Shown piece by piece: positions 9,930-33,214 of a stretch of 64,000 nt of DNA (the stretch's first letter is position 1; each line of letters begins with the position of its first letter). The stretch lies in contig SADC01001035.1 of assembly GCA_004194705.1 (NCBI GenBank), positions 1-64,000 on the forward strand, given 5' to 3'. Made by a program: the position numbers and the translations under genes. Under the pieces are notes generated by a model. The model was given only the letters and a program-made list of their open reading frames with translations. It was not told where the DNA came from and ran no database searches. Origin of the DNA: Ditylenchus dipsaci (taxonomy: Eukaryota > Nematoda > Chromadorea > Rhabditida > Anguinidae).

Positions 9930-10985
9930 GCTTGTTATGATTAAATTTGCGGTTTTACCTAACTCAACCCCGAAACCCGAAGTGGGTACCCTATAATGAG
10001 GCGGAGATCTACCTGGATAGCCTAAAAAACAAAAGTTTTTCTAAATAAAAAACTATTAACTTTTTTTAATTCAGAATTGTGTGGGGAATGCTGTTTTTCA
10101 TCACCAAATTTAATATTTTACTCACAATAACCCCAAAAATCTGGTGTTGGTACCCTTGGGGTAGGTGAGTGCCCACCACGGTTGGGTCAAAAAAAAATGG
10201 TACACTGTACATATCCGTACATATCTGTACATCTGTACATATGCCATAACAGTATGTAGTTAAAATTAAAGACAAATTATGCTATCATACGTAAAATCGT
10301 GCAAGTAAATCGGTTTGATAAGACTTAATTAACCTTTTTTCATTTGAAAAATTTTAATATTTTTTAGGGGTTCTAGGGGTTTTGTAATTCGGGTATGGGA
10401 AATCACAGTTTTGGTCTTAAAAAAACCGAAATTGTCATGCAATTTTAGCTTTGAAAAATAACGGGTTGTTTTTGAATTTAATTCATTTTTAGGCTATCCA
10501 GGTAGAAAACGCACTCTCCCTGAGGAGTACCAACACCAGTTTTTAGGATTTAGGTGCGTAAAATCGCACTTTCGGTCTTAAAAAACCCGATTTTTCACGT
10601 GTTTTTACATATGATAAAATTTTTTGTTTTCGATTTGACTAAATTTTATTTTACAGGCCACCGAGGTGGATGTCCAAAGTCGGACACAGTTGTGAAACAA
10701 ACTTGAATGGTGGACCTGCTATGAAGCATCGATTGTACTCAAAAATTTGAATAGGGTTCTGGGGTTCGAGTGGCTAAAATCGCAATCTTGGTCTCATCAC
10801 ACCCAATTCCCTATAGAATTTTGGGTAAGAAAAGGATGTGTGTTTTTGATGTTGGCTAAATTTTTGTTTTTTTAGAACAGTCAGGTGGACGTCCACCTGA
10901 GCTGGTGAATCCACCCCCAGTTTCGGGATCCAGATGGGGAAAATCGAAACTGTGATCAAAACATTGTGATACATCTTAATCTTTG
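9930..10985 (+). repeat. Diverged tandem repeat, about 180-220-bp units
   Basis: Four to five degenerate units share blocks in the same order: GGGTTCGGGGTTCGAG-like, GTAAAATCGCA-TTTTGGTCT, AAAAAACCCGA, and CCAGGTGGATGTCCACCTGA. Blocks are visible near 9960, 10380, 10555, 10750 and 10920. Fragments of the same blocks occur at about 660-760 and 1255-1320. No reading frame spans the units. Confidence 0.65.
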
Positions 10986-11019
10986 CCAAGTTGTTAAACT
11001 GAGAAGCGAAAATTATGGA

Positions 11020-11172
11020 TACAGTCAAACCCCGATTTAGTGCGACCCTGAGGTTAATGGACTTGGTCAAAAGTCTTCGAAAGTCTCGAAAGTGCAACCC
11101 GATTTAGTTCGACCCCTATTTAGTGTGACTTTTTCCGGTCCCCAGGGTCGCACTAAACCGGGGTTGACTGTA
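11020..11172. mobile_element. Pogo/Tigger-like MITE, 149 bp
   Basis: CAGTCAAACCCCGATTTAGT at 11022 and its inverse ACTAAACCGGGGTTGACTG ending at 11170, with TA at 11020-11021 and 11171-11172. Too short to code for a transposase. Confidence 0.85.
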
Positions 11173-11540
11173 ATGACAAAAAACCTAAATAAATTTGAGA
11201 TAACTTTTAATAAAAAAAACGATAAACAGTGAACTTTTTATGAAGACTGTTGCTAAGTAAGCGTCACAATTAATTATTTACTAGTTAATATAAATTGAAA
11301 TAGTTTTTTCCATGAACATTTAAAACCCAATTTTTTTATTCATTTATTCTATTCAACTCGTCAAGAAAAAATTATTGCCACTTTGAATTTATATCAAGGT
11401 GATCTTTATATTATTTAAGTCAGTCTCAGGCTGAGCCAAATTTTTCATTTATTTTCATTTTATATTACAATTTACAACTTATAATATAAAATTTAAAGAA
11501 ACTGGAGCTTTATGAGTCATAAAAGCTAAAAAAAGTTAAA

Positions 11541-11915
11541 TGGTTAACATTTATAAACGTTGTCGTCGTCGTTGGAATATTTTTTTATAAAAGCATTTTT
11601 GCGCCAACGACAACGACGACCTATTTATAAAAAATCCAACGACAATGCCAACGACAACGAAAATTTTTCTTCCAAATTATACAAATTTTGCATTTTAAGT
11701 CAGAATTTTGAGGACTAACTATATTTTCCACACGTTTTTCGTCGAAATCTAGACTTAAAAAGCAAATTTGTCTAATTTGAAATAAAAAGTTTCGTTGGCG
11801 TTGTCGTTGGCGTCGTCCTTGTCGTTGGCGTTGTTGTTGGGGTAAAATTGCCTTTATAAAACATTTTTTCCAACAACAACGACGACCAACGACGACAACG
11901 TTTATAAATGAACCA
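11541..11915. mobile_element. Inverted-repeat element built from GTTGTCGTCGTC words
   Basis: Ends TGGTTAACATTTATAAACG and CGTTTATAAATGAACCA. The arms are reiterated GTTGGCGTTGTCGTCGTCG-type triplet words on one side and CCAACGACGACAACG on the other. The design resembles the hairpin at 30669-30787. Confidence 0.7.
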
Positions 11916-12440
11916 TAAAGAATCAGTGAAAAACATAGTTTAGAAACAACTAATATAGGCCATTTCTATAATAAGAAAAGATATAAAAAGCACTGAAAAA
12001 ATGGACGCCGGGCCGCCCGTCCAAGTATGCCCGCGGGTTATACGCGGGAATTAAGGGCACACAAAAATTCTATGTGCTAGACTATTGTACAGAAATAAAT
12101 AAATTTCCGAGCTTTCTCTTCATTTTAACAATTGAAAAAGAGCACAGAAATTTGGCGCTCATTCAAGCAAAGATTTTTCATACAATTCGCACGCTCTCAT
12201 AAATATTTTTCAAAGAAAAGATCTTTGGTTAGAGGAATACTTGCACGCGTTTCATACTTTGCTCTTATTCTCTTATAAATTTTTATTTCAATTAATATTG
12301 AACAATACCTCTGCTGTGATCATTTTGTTGTGAACAAACACTGCGACCGGTTATTTGATGTTTATATTAAATTTGTACGAAAAAATAAATATTAAAAAGT
12401 GCACTAGGTGGGAGTCGAATTTGTGACATCAGAAAGGTAA
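11916..12440. other. Intergenic, unassigned
   Basis: AT-rich sequence without recognisable coding content. A B-box-like motif on the minus strand near 12412 (AATTCGACTCCCACC) resembles the one at 35548. No cloverleaf is seen. Confidence 0.4.
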
Positions 12441-12512
12441 CTACCGTATTTCCTCTAATTGCCGCCCCGGGTCGGCAATTAGAGGGGGCGGCAATTAGAG
12501 GAAATACGGTAG
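12441..12512. repeat. Perfect hairpin, ACCGTATTTCCTCTAATTG arms
   Basis: The arms CTACCGTATTTCCTCTAATT and AATTAGAGGAAATACGGTAG are exact inverse copies around a GC-rich centre. Same terminal type as 2726-2944. Confidence 0.8.
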
Positions 12513-12532
12513 TAGTAATTCCACTGGGAGAC

Positions 12533-13850
12533 AGGTCAGTTCGCCCTGTTTTTCAAAACGGTCATTTCGCCCCGTTTTTTTTCAAACCAAAAAAAACGAC
12601 CCTTTTTTATTTTTAGAGAACGAAAACCAAAATAATTGGCAGAAATTCTCATCTCCTTTTTTCCAAAACCTGCAAATAAATCCCAACCATCCAAATTGTT
12701 TCTTCAGAAGGCTTCTATCCAATAACAACAGAAAAACAAAAAGTAAGTGATTGTAACCAGTTGTTATTTTTTATCTCTTTGATCCCGAACTGAACAACGA
12801 CGAAGTGATCTTCTTTCAGTCTGATCCATCCGATCCAAGTAGCAGACGCACCCGTTTGCTGAAAAATAGCAATAATACACTTTTTGCCAAACTTTAGTTC
12901 AACTTACATCTTCAACAAAAAAGGTTACGTATCGTGGTGCAATCTCAGGCTGGTAAAGGACAAAGTTGTAGTTATAGCACTTGGATGCTATGAGAAGTTG
13001 CATGCTTCGACCCCACTCTCCGAGCTTTAATAGGGTTGCAGCGTATTCATCCACCCATCCATTTCACCAAAGTACTTGTTCCATAGATCAGATCTTTTAG
13101 AACACGCTTGTGCTTCTCCTCGCTATCATACAGCAAGAAATATATAGCCCTAAATAATAGGACATTTTAAATTCAAAGAAGAGAAGTAGAATCGACCTGT
13201 AAAAGCAGCTGCCATCTGAGTGGATTGGAAATACTTTGACAAGTTCATCACTCCAGCATTCGCCTCTCGACTTTTTCTGTGTGAAATAGCTCGACCCTTT
13301 CCCCTTACATTGCTTTAGACATTTTGAAGCTCTGAAGATTAAAGCTGTGATTACGATTAACATCTGTGAAGTTGTAAGCGATAGCACATGCAAGGCGAAT
13401 CAGTGTTAAAACAAGGTTTGCACAGGGTTTACTCGAAAACCACAAATAATAGTTCGGCACTTGGCTTGTTGGTTTATGGAGTATCGAAACTGGCTCGTAG
13501 AAAGACATTTGAAATAACAAAGATACTCTTCGTGGCAAAAATGATTGCTTTATTGGTTTGAAAAAAAAACAGGGCGAACTGACCGTTTTGAAAAATGGGG
13601 CGAACTGACCATTTTGAAAAACGCGGCGAACTGATCGTTTTGAAAAACGGAGCGAACTGACCGTTTTGAAAAGTGGGGCGAACTGACCATTTTGAAAAAC
13701 GGAGCGAACTGACCGTTTTGAAAAACTGGGCGAACTGACCGGGGCTAACTGTCTGTTTTGAAAAACGGGGCGAACTGACCGTTTTGAAAAACTGGGCGAA
13801 CTGACCGGGGCTAACTGTCTGTTTTGAAAAACGGGGCGAACTGACCGTAC
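12533..13850. mobile_element. Element bounded by inverted short-word repeats and carrying an OTU-like gene
   Basis: On the right, 13566-13850 is about ten units of the word GGCGAACTGACCGTTTTGAA, some with variants. On the left, 12533-12585 has the same word inverted (TTCGCCCTGTTTTTCAAAAC, GGTCATTTCGCCCCG). Between them lies the OTU-like reading frame at 12715-13331. Inverted reiterated words at both ends plus an internal gene suggest a mobile unit of about 1.3 kb. No transposase or target duplication could be found. A long frame over the word array translates the repeat and is not a real gene. Confidence 0.6.
12715..13331 (-). pseudogene. OTU-like cysteine protease fragment inside a repeat-bounded element
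   Basis: OTU proteases are deubiquitinase-type cysteine hydrolases with a D-G-x-C motif and a late catalytic His. Minus-strand exons: 13331-13197, 13149-12908 and 12858-12715, with GT-AG introns of 47 and 49 bp. The first gives FPIHSDGSCFYRAIYFLL across the splice, containing the D-G-S-C-F nucleophile region. The middle exon gives WGRSMQLLIASKCYNYNFVL. The last gives ASATWIGWIRLKEDHFVVVQ, with His in the expected place before a beta strand, and ends at a TAG at 12715-12717. One extra base at about 13050-13057 (in TGGATGGGTGGATGAATAC) breaks the frame in the middle exon, so this copy is disabled or contains a sequence error. The start is not resolved; the frame is open upstream of 13331 but there is a good acceptor there. 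The OTU call rests on motif pattern, not on a search. Confidence 0.55.
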
Positions 13851-14220
13851 ACTATTCCATTGCACCATACTGCCATGTTTGGGATTGATACTAGTCAGTC
13901 ATATATTTCAGCTGACAAATTTTACAATTTTAAAAGACCTATATCTCGGCGTAGATCACTCCATAGCAGATTCTGCCAGTGATTTCGTAATCAGCATTAC
14001 TATAGCTTTCTTTTGGTATGTAAGGTTTTTCAATACGCCACGGTCGGGTCGTGCACTTTCCGTGTGAGTAATGAAGCCGACAATTTAAGCAAAAACTGCT
14101 TTCGGCTTTTGTTGGAAGCTGCGAGATTCTTTTATCCATCTTAAAAAAACGTGTTGACCTCATCTTAAAATATTCCTAATTTCGTCAGCCTCAAGGCATC
14201 AATCTCTGCAGGATTACATC

Positions 14221-14421
14221 TTAAAGGGCCATTGCCGTCCCCGACAACGAGAATTTCAAGTGTTTAGATTGGCGCGGGACAGTTCTCTTTCGTCTTTCAT
14301 TTTACTCTTTTGAGTCATTCGAAGCAAGTCAAAAGAGTACAATGAAAGACGAAAGAGAACTGTCCCGCGCGAATTCAAACATTTGAAATTCTCGTTGTCG
14401 GGGACGGCAATGACCCTTTAA
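14221..14421. mobile_element. TTAA-flanked hairpin element (copy A)
   Basis: TTAAAGGGCCATTGCCGTCC and GGACGGCAATGACCCTTTAA are inverted ends. The inner blocks GCGGGACAGTTCTCTTTCGT and ACGAAAGAGAACTGTCCCGC also pair, giving an almost perfect 200-bp hairpin. Copy B carries the same element at 47134-47331. Confidence 0.85.
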
Positions 14422-15942
14422 ACATTAGTTCAAAAATCTAGACTGGGTCTTCTTCACTTTTCGAGGTCCTCAAGTCCCTAATCCCAGTCAGGCCTAAAAC
14501 CTTCCAACGAAGCAACTTTTAATTTTTATTGGCTTCATTTAGTTTTTAAAGCCGCCATTTTTGAAGAACACCGCGTGATCCAGTTTTAATTATTACTTGG
14601 CTTGTGGACTTATGGTAAAACCAAACTTATACAAAATAACTTTATTTTTTTAAACTTTTTAAGAAAAGAAAACAATAAATCAATATTTTCAAATAAAAAA
14701 AGATAAGGAACACATTATTAGTCGAACGAAGTCAAGATTTTTTTTCAAAGAGCAAAGTCAAATAAAATATATGGATAAACAAATTTAGCAACAAATCTAG
14801 TCAAATGAAGGAATGGAATTAAGGTCGGAACATATCTGATAGAAAAAAAATTGGCGTTAAACATAGTGGTCTTGTTCATTTGTCCCAAAAAACAAAAATA
14901 GTTCTGATCGATTGGTCAAATGTTGGAATGATTTAAAATCATTGATTTCTTTTAGCTAAAATAGCAATAAAAACAACCAAATAATTAAGGGACAATAACT
15001 TTTTCGCTAAAAATTTGTTGAAAACCACAGGTGTGACCAAGCGCTTTTTAAATCTTTTAACAATGAACTAAAAAAAATTCTTCAGTGTTTCTACGATGTT
15101 TTGAGCATTTTTTCTTAGTAAATTTTCGTTTTTTTAATTGCCTTGAATAACCTAGGTAAGCCAAATTGTTTGTAACCTAAAATGCAACCTTAGTCTCCCA
15201 AGGCACATTTTTTGAAAAACAAAATTTTGGCAAAAACGCCCAAAACATGTTATAAACACTGGAGATAAATTTCAGCCACTAATTGGATAAAAACTTAGAA
15301 GTGCTTTGTTTTACCTGTGGTTTTGGCCAAATTTGAGGCGAAAATAATAATTTGTGTGGAAAAAACAAATTTACGGCAGAAAGAAGAACTTTTTCGGCGG
15401 CAGACAAGTTTTAGCGACAAAAAAAGTATTGTCCATGAAGAGTAATATTTGAAAATGACTGCAGTATCTGAAAAATGACCGGAAATCTCAATTCTTAATT
15501 CATTGGGCTGGTCATAGCAGCCATTTGTGAGATATTTTTTGCTCTATCGACGCAGAATAACCGATATACTTTAGTGGGAAAATTCTGAAAATTTGAGTTT
15601 GACATAGGAAAAAAACTTATGGCCTGATGAAAGTAACAAAAAACCACATGGGGGACCGGCATTTTTGGTGAATTTTGATTTGCTTTGGGGCCAAAGCATA
15701 TTTTCATGGGATTCCAGGTTCGAATTTTTCTCTCAGCAAACATCATTTTTTGTTGGGAAATAGCCTTAATGATCTTAAAAGGATTAGTAACACTAAGGGT
15801 GGCTATATAGACCAGCCAGAAGCCGACGAGAAATTCGCAGTCAATTTTCATAAAGTCACGGTCATTTTTAGAAAAATTACGGTCATTTTTCAGAAATTCG
15901 GGGTCATTTTTCATAAAGTTGCGGTCATTTATCAGAGATTTT
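14422..15942. other. Intergenic between the MITE and the ERM 3' end; diverged palindromes
   Basis: No gene seen. A GGGACAATAACTTTTTCGC end at about 14989 and a GTATTGTCC end at about 15433 outline a diverged element of the GGACAATAC type, with inverted CTGTGGTTTT-type sequence between. From 15830 the word CGGTCATTTTTCAGAAATT repeats about four times and stops at GGGCGGTATTTAATTTTG (inverse strand, about 16148). Confidence 0.5.
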
Positions 15943-16097
15943 GGCAACCAGACATTTTCTAATATTTTTAGAATTTGTCGCGCGACATTTTCTAATATTT
16001 TTTCGGTAAATTCGGGCGAAACGACCGAATCGACCGAAAAAATATTAGAAAATGTCGCGCGACAAATTCTAAAAATATTAGAAAATGTCTGGTTGCC
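15943..16097. mobile_element. GGCAACC-ended element, present only in copy A, 8-bp target duplication
   Basis: Ends GGCAACCAGACATTTTC and GAAAATGTCTGGTTGCC, with TGTCGCGCGACA inside each arm. GAGATTTT flanks it at 15935-15942 and 16098-16105, and the uninterrupted site with a single GAGATTTT is at about 48828-48835 in copy B. This is a clean insertion polymorphism. Confidence 0.9.
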
Positions 16098-16281
16098 GAG
16101 ATTTTCGGTAATTTTTCAGAAATATGGGGTCAAAATTAAATACCGCCCGTCCATGAACAAGTTCGCAGTGCGATCTTTTTTTTGTCTCGCAACGACACAA
16201 AGCAATAAGAAAATGGCACAACTAAACACACAACTCAAAATAGAACTCTACAACTGTCGTTCAGCGTAAGTTCTAATTGAT

Positions 16282-28070
<11,789 letters not shown>

Positions 28071-29084
28071 TTTCTAGAACAATTTCATAAGCCAACAAAA
28101 AGCAATGAATGAAGACTGAAATTTTCAAAAATTTCAAGTGTCTAATTAAAGAATGCAGGTGTGCCTGTCCTTATCGCAACTTTGGAATGAAAAATTGGTG
28201 ATTAGAAGCTGATTAGACTGTGAAAAAAGAAGCCACTAATTAGTGGGGGAATTAGAATCGGAAACCCTGCAAAGTAGACCACTCAACAAAACTCGAGGGG
28301 AAAATAGAAAAATTATTAGAGAAAGGAAGCAAAATCAATGTTATTTCTGGTGGATTATTCACCTCAATCTATGACTACTTAACACAAGGCAAAGAATGAG
28401 TGTGTGTGCTTGTGTAGATGTGGGCAAAAGTGCACCAAATTAAATGTTTTGGACTAATAAAGGATCGAAAAAGCTGACGCATTCGCTAAATTTGATATTA
28501 TCAAAATGTCATCTAGCCAAGTGTCGAGTTTGAAGAGCTATTTTACCTACCGTAAAATGAATGGAGAGTCAATTGTGTATGTTTATACAAACATGTCAGC
28601 TTCCATGTGTCAGTAGCCCCGCTCGTTTCTATTTCATTAAAGCATTTAGCTATGTAATATCTCTACACAAGGTTATGACTCGTAGAAAGTCAAGGCAGCT
28701 GGCACTGTTCTTGTTGAGACCCCCCACATCAAAAAATTTTTGGCCTTAGTCCCCCCCCCTTCTGTTTTGTGATTTTTTATTTATTTTTTACGATTAAGCT
28801 TAGCAAAAGTTGGCCAGGGTATGTTAGGAAAGGCCCAACATGAGCTTTTAGTATGTTTTAGTCAGTCTGAACATACGCTGCAACCCCTGCCTGAACCTAA
28901 GCCTTAATTTTTACAAAACCAGCAGGGGGGACCAAGGCAAATTTTTTTTGATGTTTTGGGGGTCTCAACAAGAAAAGTGCCAAAATATGGAATTTGGACC
29001 AAGTTTTGTTAACTGGGTCGCATTTTATGTTAATTTAAAAATAGTGTTTGAACGTCTCCTAAGCAATTTTTATACGCTGTAAAG

Positions 29085-29352
29085 TAGGGTTGCATTTGGT
29101 CGGTTAACCAAAAACCGTCTTTTTTTCAAATAAACCGAAACCGAAAACCAGGTTCGGAAAAACCGGGAAAACCGAAAATCGAGTTTAGCAAAATACCGGT
29201 TTATTTACGACAAAAATTAACCTAAACAAAGTAAATGTCGGTTAAGTGACCGATTTTTTTTGAAAAAACTGCAACTAAAAACCGGCTTTGAAAAAAAAAC
29301 GGTTCTTCAAGACTGACCGATCTCAAAAAACCGGCCAAATGCAACCTTACTT
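29085..29352. mobile_element. TAGGGTTGCATTTGG-ended element
   Basis: TAGGGTTGCATTTGGTCGG and CCGGCCAAATGCAACCTTA are inverted ends around repeats of AACCGAAAACCG-type words. Copy B lacks about 110 bp of the right half. The ends look hAT-like, but no 8-bp duplication is visible. It sits upstream of the ERM start. Confidence 0.6.
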
Positions 29353-29503
29353 AAAAATATAAAAAAGCTATATTCTAACTCTTTCTTAAGTCAAGAGTTA
29401 ATTTTTTGTCACAAAAAACTTTTAAACTGTTACTTTTCGCGTTGGGGGATCCAGGTAAACCAGAACTTGTTTACTAAGGGGCCCCTTTTTGATCAACTAT
29501 TAA

Positions 29504-30140
29504 TAGTGTTTGGACGTCTTCTGAGTAATTTTATACGCTAAAAAACGATAAAAAAGTTCTTTTTTAAACAATTTCCGTACTTAAAAAATAGGTTTTCAAA
29601 AAAATTGGTTACCATAAGTTTACCGGTTGCCTTTTTCCTCCAAGGTAAAATATCGTGTATTAAGGTATCCTACAGCGATTTAGTCACTGGAGCAAGGCAA
29701 AAGGAGTCTCTATATGCATTTTTGATCAAGAGTCTTTCTCGGAATTATGTCTAAGTAAGTGAGAACCAACCAAGCCCCCTTCGGGGGCGCAGGGGCTTGG
29801 TGGCTTGGGGTTGAGATGCGCACACCCACATAGCTTAGACACAAATCACTCGAAAGTGACTCTGGATGCATAAAAAAAGTATGCATACCAGAGTTTATTT
29901 ATGCGTAGGCCCCAGTCAACAAAACTATGTTCAAATTCCATCTTTTTGGTATTTTCAAGAATATCTAGGCCCATTTTTGGTTTATCCAGCTTGGGGACCA
30001 AGACAATTGGTCAAGTTATGGTAACCAAAACTTTTTGAAATCCTAAAAGATAAAAAGATTGGGAAACAACCTTTTTATCCTTTTTAGCGTATAAAAATTA
30101 CTTAGAATACGTCTAAACACTATTCATAGTTGACCAAAAA
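29504..30140. mobile_element. GC-hairpin foldback element upstream of ERM (copy A)
   Basis: AGTGTTTGGACGTCTTCTGA on the left and ACGTCTAAACACTATTCAT on the right are inverted. The centre has GCCCCCTTCGGGGGCGCAGG. A partial second member follows at 30220-30420. Copy B: 59516-60190 and 60236-60450. Confidence 0.75.
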
Positions 30141-30668
30141 AGGGCCACCCAAGTGAACAAGTGCGGGTAAGCCATCTTATAGAGCTACCTGGTACCTACT
30201 GCGTAAAGAAACTTCGGTATGCATGCTTTTTTCATGCATCCAGAGTCACTTTCGAGTGATTTGTGTCTAAGGTATGTGGGTGTGCGCATCTCTACTCCAA
30301 GCCCCAAAGCCTCCTGCGCCCTCCGAGAGATGCGCATACTCACTTATCTTAGGCATGATTTCGAGCAAGACTTGTGATTAAAATGCAATAGAAGCTCGTT
30401 TTGCCCAACTGCAGTGACCGAAATAGAATCAAAGACCAAAAAATGACCAAAAATCACAAACGAAAAACGAAAAAAAATCGAAAAATGTCTTTCCCACACT
30501 TTTTCTTACATTTTCTATCGTTTTCAGGGCCTATGAAATGCTTAGACCGGGAAAAGACGACGTTTTGGCTCCGTTGACAAAGTTTACTCTTGTCGGGGAC
30601 CCGGAACACTATGTTTAGCGTAAAATTCTGCGCTAGAAGCAGCAAAAATCACAACCCACCTTTTTCGT

Positions 30669-30787
30669 GTTATAGCTCTTTCACAAACGTTGGAGTTGGC
30701 GTTGGAGTTGGAGTATTTTTTTTATGAACGCGTTTTTACTCCAACTCCAAGTCCAACGCCAACTCCAACGTTTGTGAAAGAGCTGTT
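30669..30787. repeat. Hairpin built from GTTGGAGTTGGCG words
   Basis: AGCTCTTTCACAAACGTTGG and CCAACGTTTGTGAAAGAGCT are exact inverse ends. The arms repeat GTTGGAGTTGG and CCAACTCCAAC. In copy B at about 60711-60822 the right arm has decayed. Confidence 0.8.
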
Positions 30788-31174
30788 AAAGAATCTGTTA
30801 AAGGCCAGCTCTGGCTTTGTCTATGCCCCTTGTCTAAGCAAGTAGTAAAATCAGAAGTAGCAGCATATTCTTACTAGCTTTTTAACTCCCGTTTTTTACA
30901 CCAATGCTCCGGCTCCATACCTACGTGGGTATTGTAAAAAAACATGCCTTGGTCTCCCATTTTTTTCAAAATTTTTTCAAAAAAATACTTTTTTCTGCAA
31001 AATTTGCAAAAAAACATTTATTTATATTCATTTATTTTTACAAACAAAGTAACGTTGACCTACCGCTTTTTTGGACATTCTGTTTTGCGTGCACTCAGCG
31101 TGTCTTAGTCAAAATGTCGGGCAATGTAGCAGCCAAAACAAAATATTAATCTCTTCTTTCAGCAAATAGCCAAA

Positions 31175-31318
31175 TCAGAAGAGAAAAAATAATAGAAGCA
31201 ACAGTAGCCAAAGCTGTGGAATGAATATAAGTGAAAGGCCTAAAAATGTTGTTTTAATAGCGCTATCATCATCCACAACATGACTCAAAATAAACACTAA
31301 TGAAAATAATTCAGCAAT
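31175..31318 (-). other. Possible short coding exon, hydrophobic
   Basis: The minus strand has an acceptor (TTTGTAG) at 31319 followed by an open frame of about 47 codons. It includes SHVVDDDSAIKTTFLGLSL and a strongly hydrophobic stretch with PQLWLLLLLL, ending TGA at 31175-31177. It could be the membrane segment of a protein, but no partner exon is identified. Copy B has a one-base loss here. This may be chance. Confidence 0.2.
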
Positions 31319-31399
31319 CTACAAAATAAAAAACAAATTTCAAAAATTTTGTCGAGTTGGGTACTTTTTTAGGTGATTTCGAAAATTTTCGGTTTCATC

Positions 31400-32530
31400 C
31401 ATTGGAGCTGACAGCTGTTTTAATAAATTTAGGTGTCACTGTAGTTAACTGTGAAAATTCGAATTAAGCAAATAGCAATTTTTAGCCGGCCTATAAGATA
31501 TGGGACTAGTTACATATAGTAGTATTTTTCCTAAATTTAGGAAGGGGAGGCCAAAGTATAGACGCATAGCGGTCAAATTAAACTAAACATATTCCAGATC
31601 TAAATAGAAACAAGTTTATTCCCTATTTATCTTGAAAATAAGTGGAAAGCCTGACCATATGTGACCATCCTCTTATACAATTTAACAAATTTTAATGGCC
31701 ATACACCATACAGGCGCCCAAATTTAACCAAACCTTTAAAAAATCGTTTCTCATTTACTAGCCTCACTGAATTCTTTTCAATTTACCGAATTATATCTTG
31801 AACTAATCACCGGTGACAGCGTCAACGCAACAACCACAAACACAATCAGCAATAACATCAAAGAAGGCCAACCGACTACTACAACATAAACACTGATAAA
31901 CCACTTATTTTAAACCAAACCTTTAAAAAATCGTTTCTCCCGTAATGTTAACAACATATCCCATATGAACTAAAATATGAGTCACAAGGGTAAACAGGCG
32001 CCAAATTTTTTCGGAAAACATTCTCTTTTTTTTGATACTTCAATTATAAGTTTTTTATTCCTAAAATATGTCCTTGTACATCAAGCTTTATCTTTCCTCC
32101 TGTGTACGCTCCCGGGTAACTACAACGCATCACTTTATTTAAGTACTAGGCAAGCCCTTCAGAAAAAAAAACATTTTTAATTTTTCTTAACAACCTGATT
32201 CCCTAGCAATTAAGAGTCACTCTCTTGGCACACCTACACACTTTTTTGGCACACCTATTTCACTTACCTGACATGCCTAATTACTTACATCACATACCTA
32301 CTCACTTCTCTGGCCCACTTAGCACACCTACTCACTCTCTTGGCCCAACTAAATAAGTACCTTTTAACACTAGAATTCCCGACTGTAACGATTGACTAGC
32401 TGGCAGTAAAAACGCCTGCTGAGCAAGATAATCGCAAAACCGGGCCTCCTCGCTAGAGTACTTTTTATGGCAGTTCTCACAGCGACTCTTTGAAAAATGG
32501 ATGATTTTTTCTTCACGCTGGTGAGCAGTG
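31400..32530. other. Intergenic; degenerate TGGCACACCTA repeat
   Basis: No gene recognised. From 32215 to 32355 a degenerate word (TTGGCACACCTACTCACT) repeats about six times. Copy B has the same at about 62240-62375. Confidence 0.5.
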
Positions 32531-32536
32531 AATTTA

Positions 32537-33063
32537 CTCAGTGTTGTTACGTTGTTGTAACGTAAAAAGTGGGAAGCTAACCCACTGCGCTACACGTGTA
32601 GATCTTAAAGAAATTGTCGTAATTTGACCTATATGTAACATCTCCCCTTTTAAGTATTAATGTAGATTTCAATGGACTTATAGGAACCGTTCGCAGGGCT
32701 ACTAGGAATCCGGAGTAAACATCCCGCTAAGATGAGTCTCCCATGTCAAAACCTCTTGTAGGTGTATGCAAATAAATGACATGGCCATGAAATTATGAAA
32801 GATCGGATCGAATTTTTTTCAGTGGGTACCGCCACCTACTTCCTCCGTTGTATTGTAATACAAGCACTTATTTGAAATGTCGAATGGAGGGTCCGAATGT
32901 ATTAATGGGAGGAATTTGAATTATATAAATGTCCGGGACCCTTGCGGGATCGAACTTGCGACTGCGCCAATTGTTGTAACGTAAAAAGTGGAAGCTAACC
33001 CACTGCGCTACACGTGTAGATCTTATAGAAATAGTCGTAATTTGACCTATATGTAACACTCAG
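32537..33063 (-). mobile_element. Miniature LTR-like (TRIM) element with tRNA-like boxes, only in copy A
   Basis: The element at 32542-33058 starts TG and ends CA. It has about 90-99-bp direct terminal repeats (32542-32640 and about 32970-33058) and a 5-bp duplication CTCAG (32537-32541 and 33059-33063). Copy B has the empty site. On the minus strand the repeat contains TAGCGCAGTGGGTTAGC, a good A box. The adjoining internal part has AGTTCGATCCCGC, a B-box-like motif, so a tRNA-like promoter spans the repeat and the interior. No coding capacity. Confidence 0.75.
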
Positions 33064-33214
33064 CTCAACATTTTCTTTAATGCTCATTAAAAAGCCTTTT
33101 GTCTGCGCTTTCTGATAGTATGTCGTTTGCCTGCCTTCGAATGAATTATTGCGGGTGAAAAATTAAAAGAATCAAATAAGGACATTTTGAAAAATTTACA
33201 ATTTTACTGAAAGC

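Noticed and set aside
13305..13868. 187-residue minus frame
   Set aside because: It mostly translates the tandem word array (repeated VFQN, SFSKRS) and then runs through an intron-like region.
28561..28749. Short frame upstream of ERM
   Set aside because: It is present in both copies but has no domain, and copy B carries indels that break it.
32537..33063. Hammerhead-ribozyme retrozyme
   Set aside because: The terminal repeats lack the CTGATGA and GAAA core motifs.
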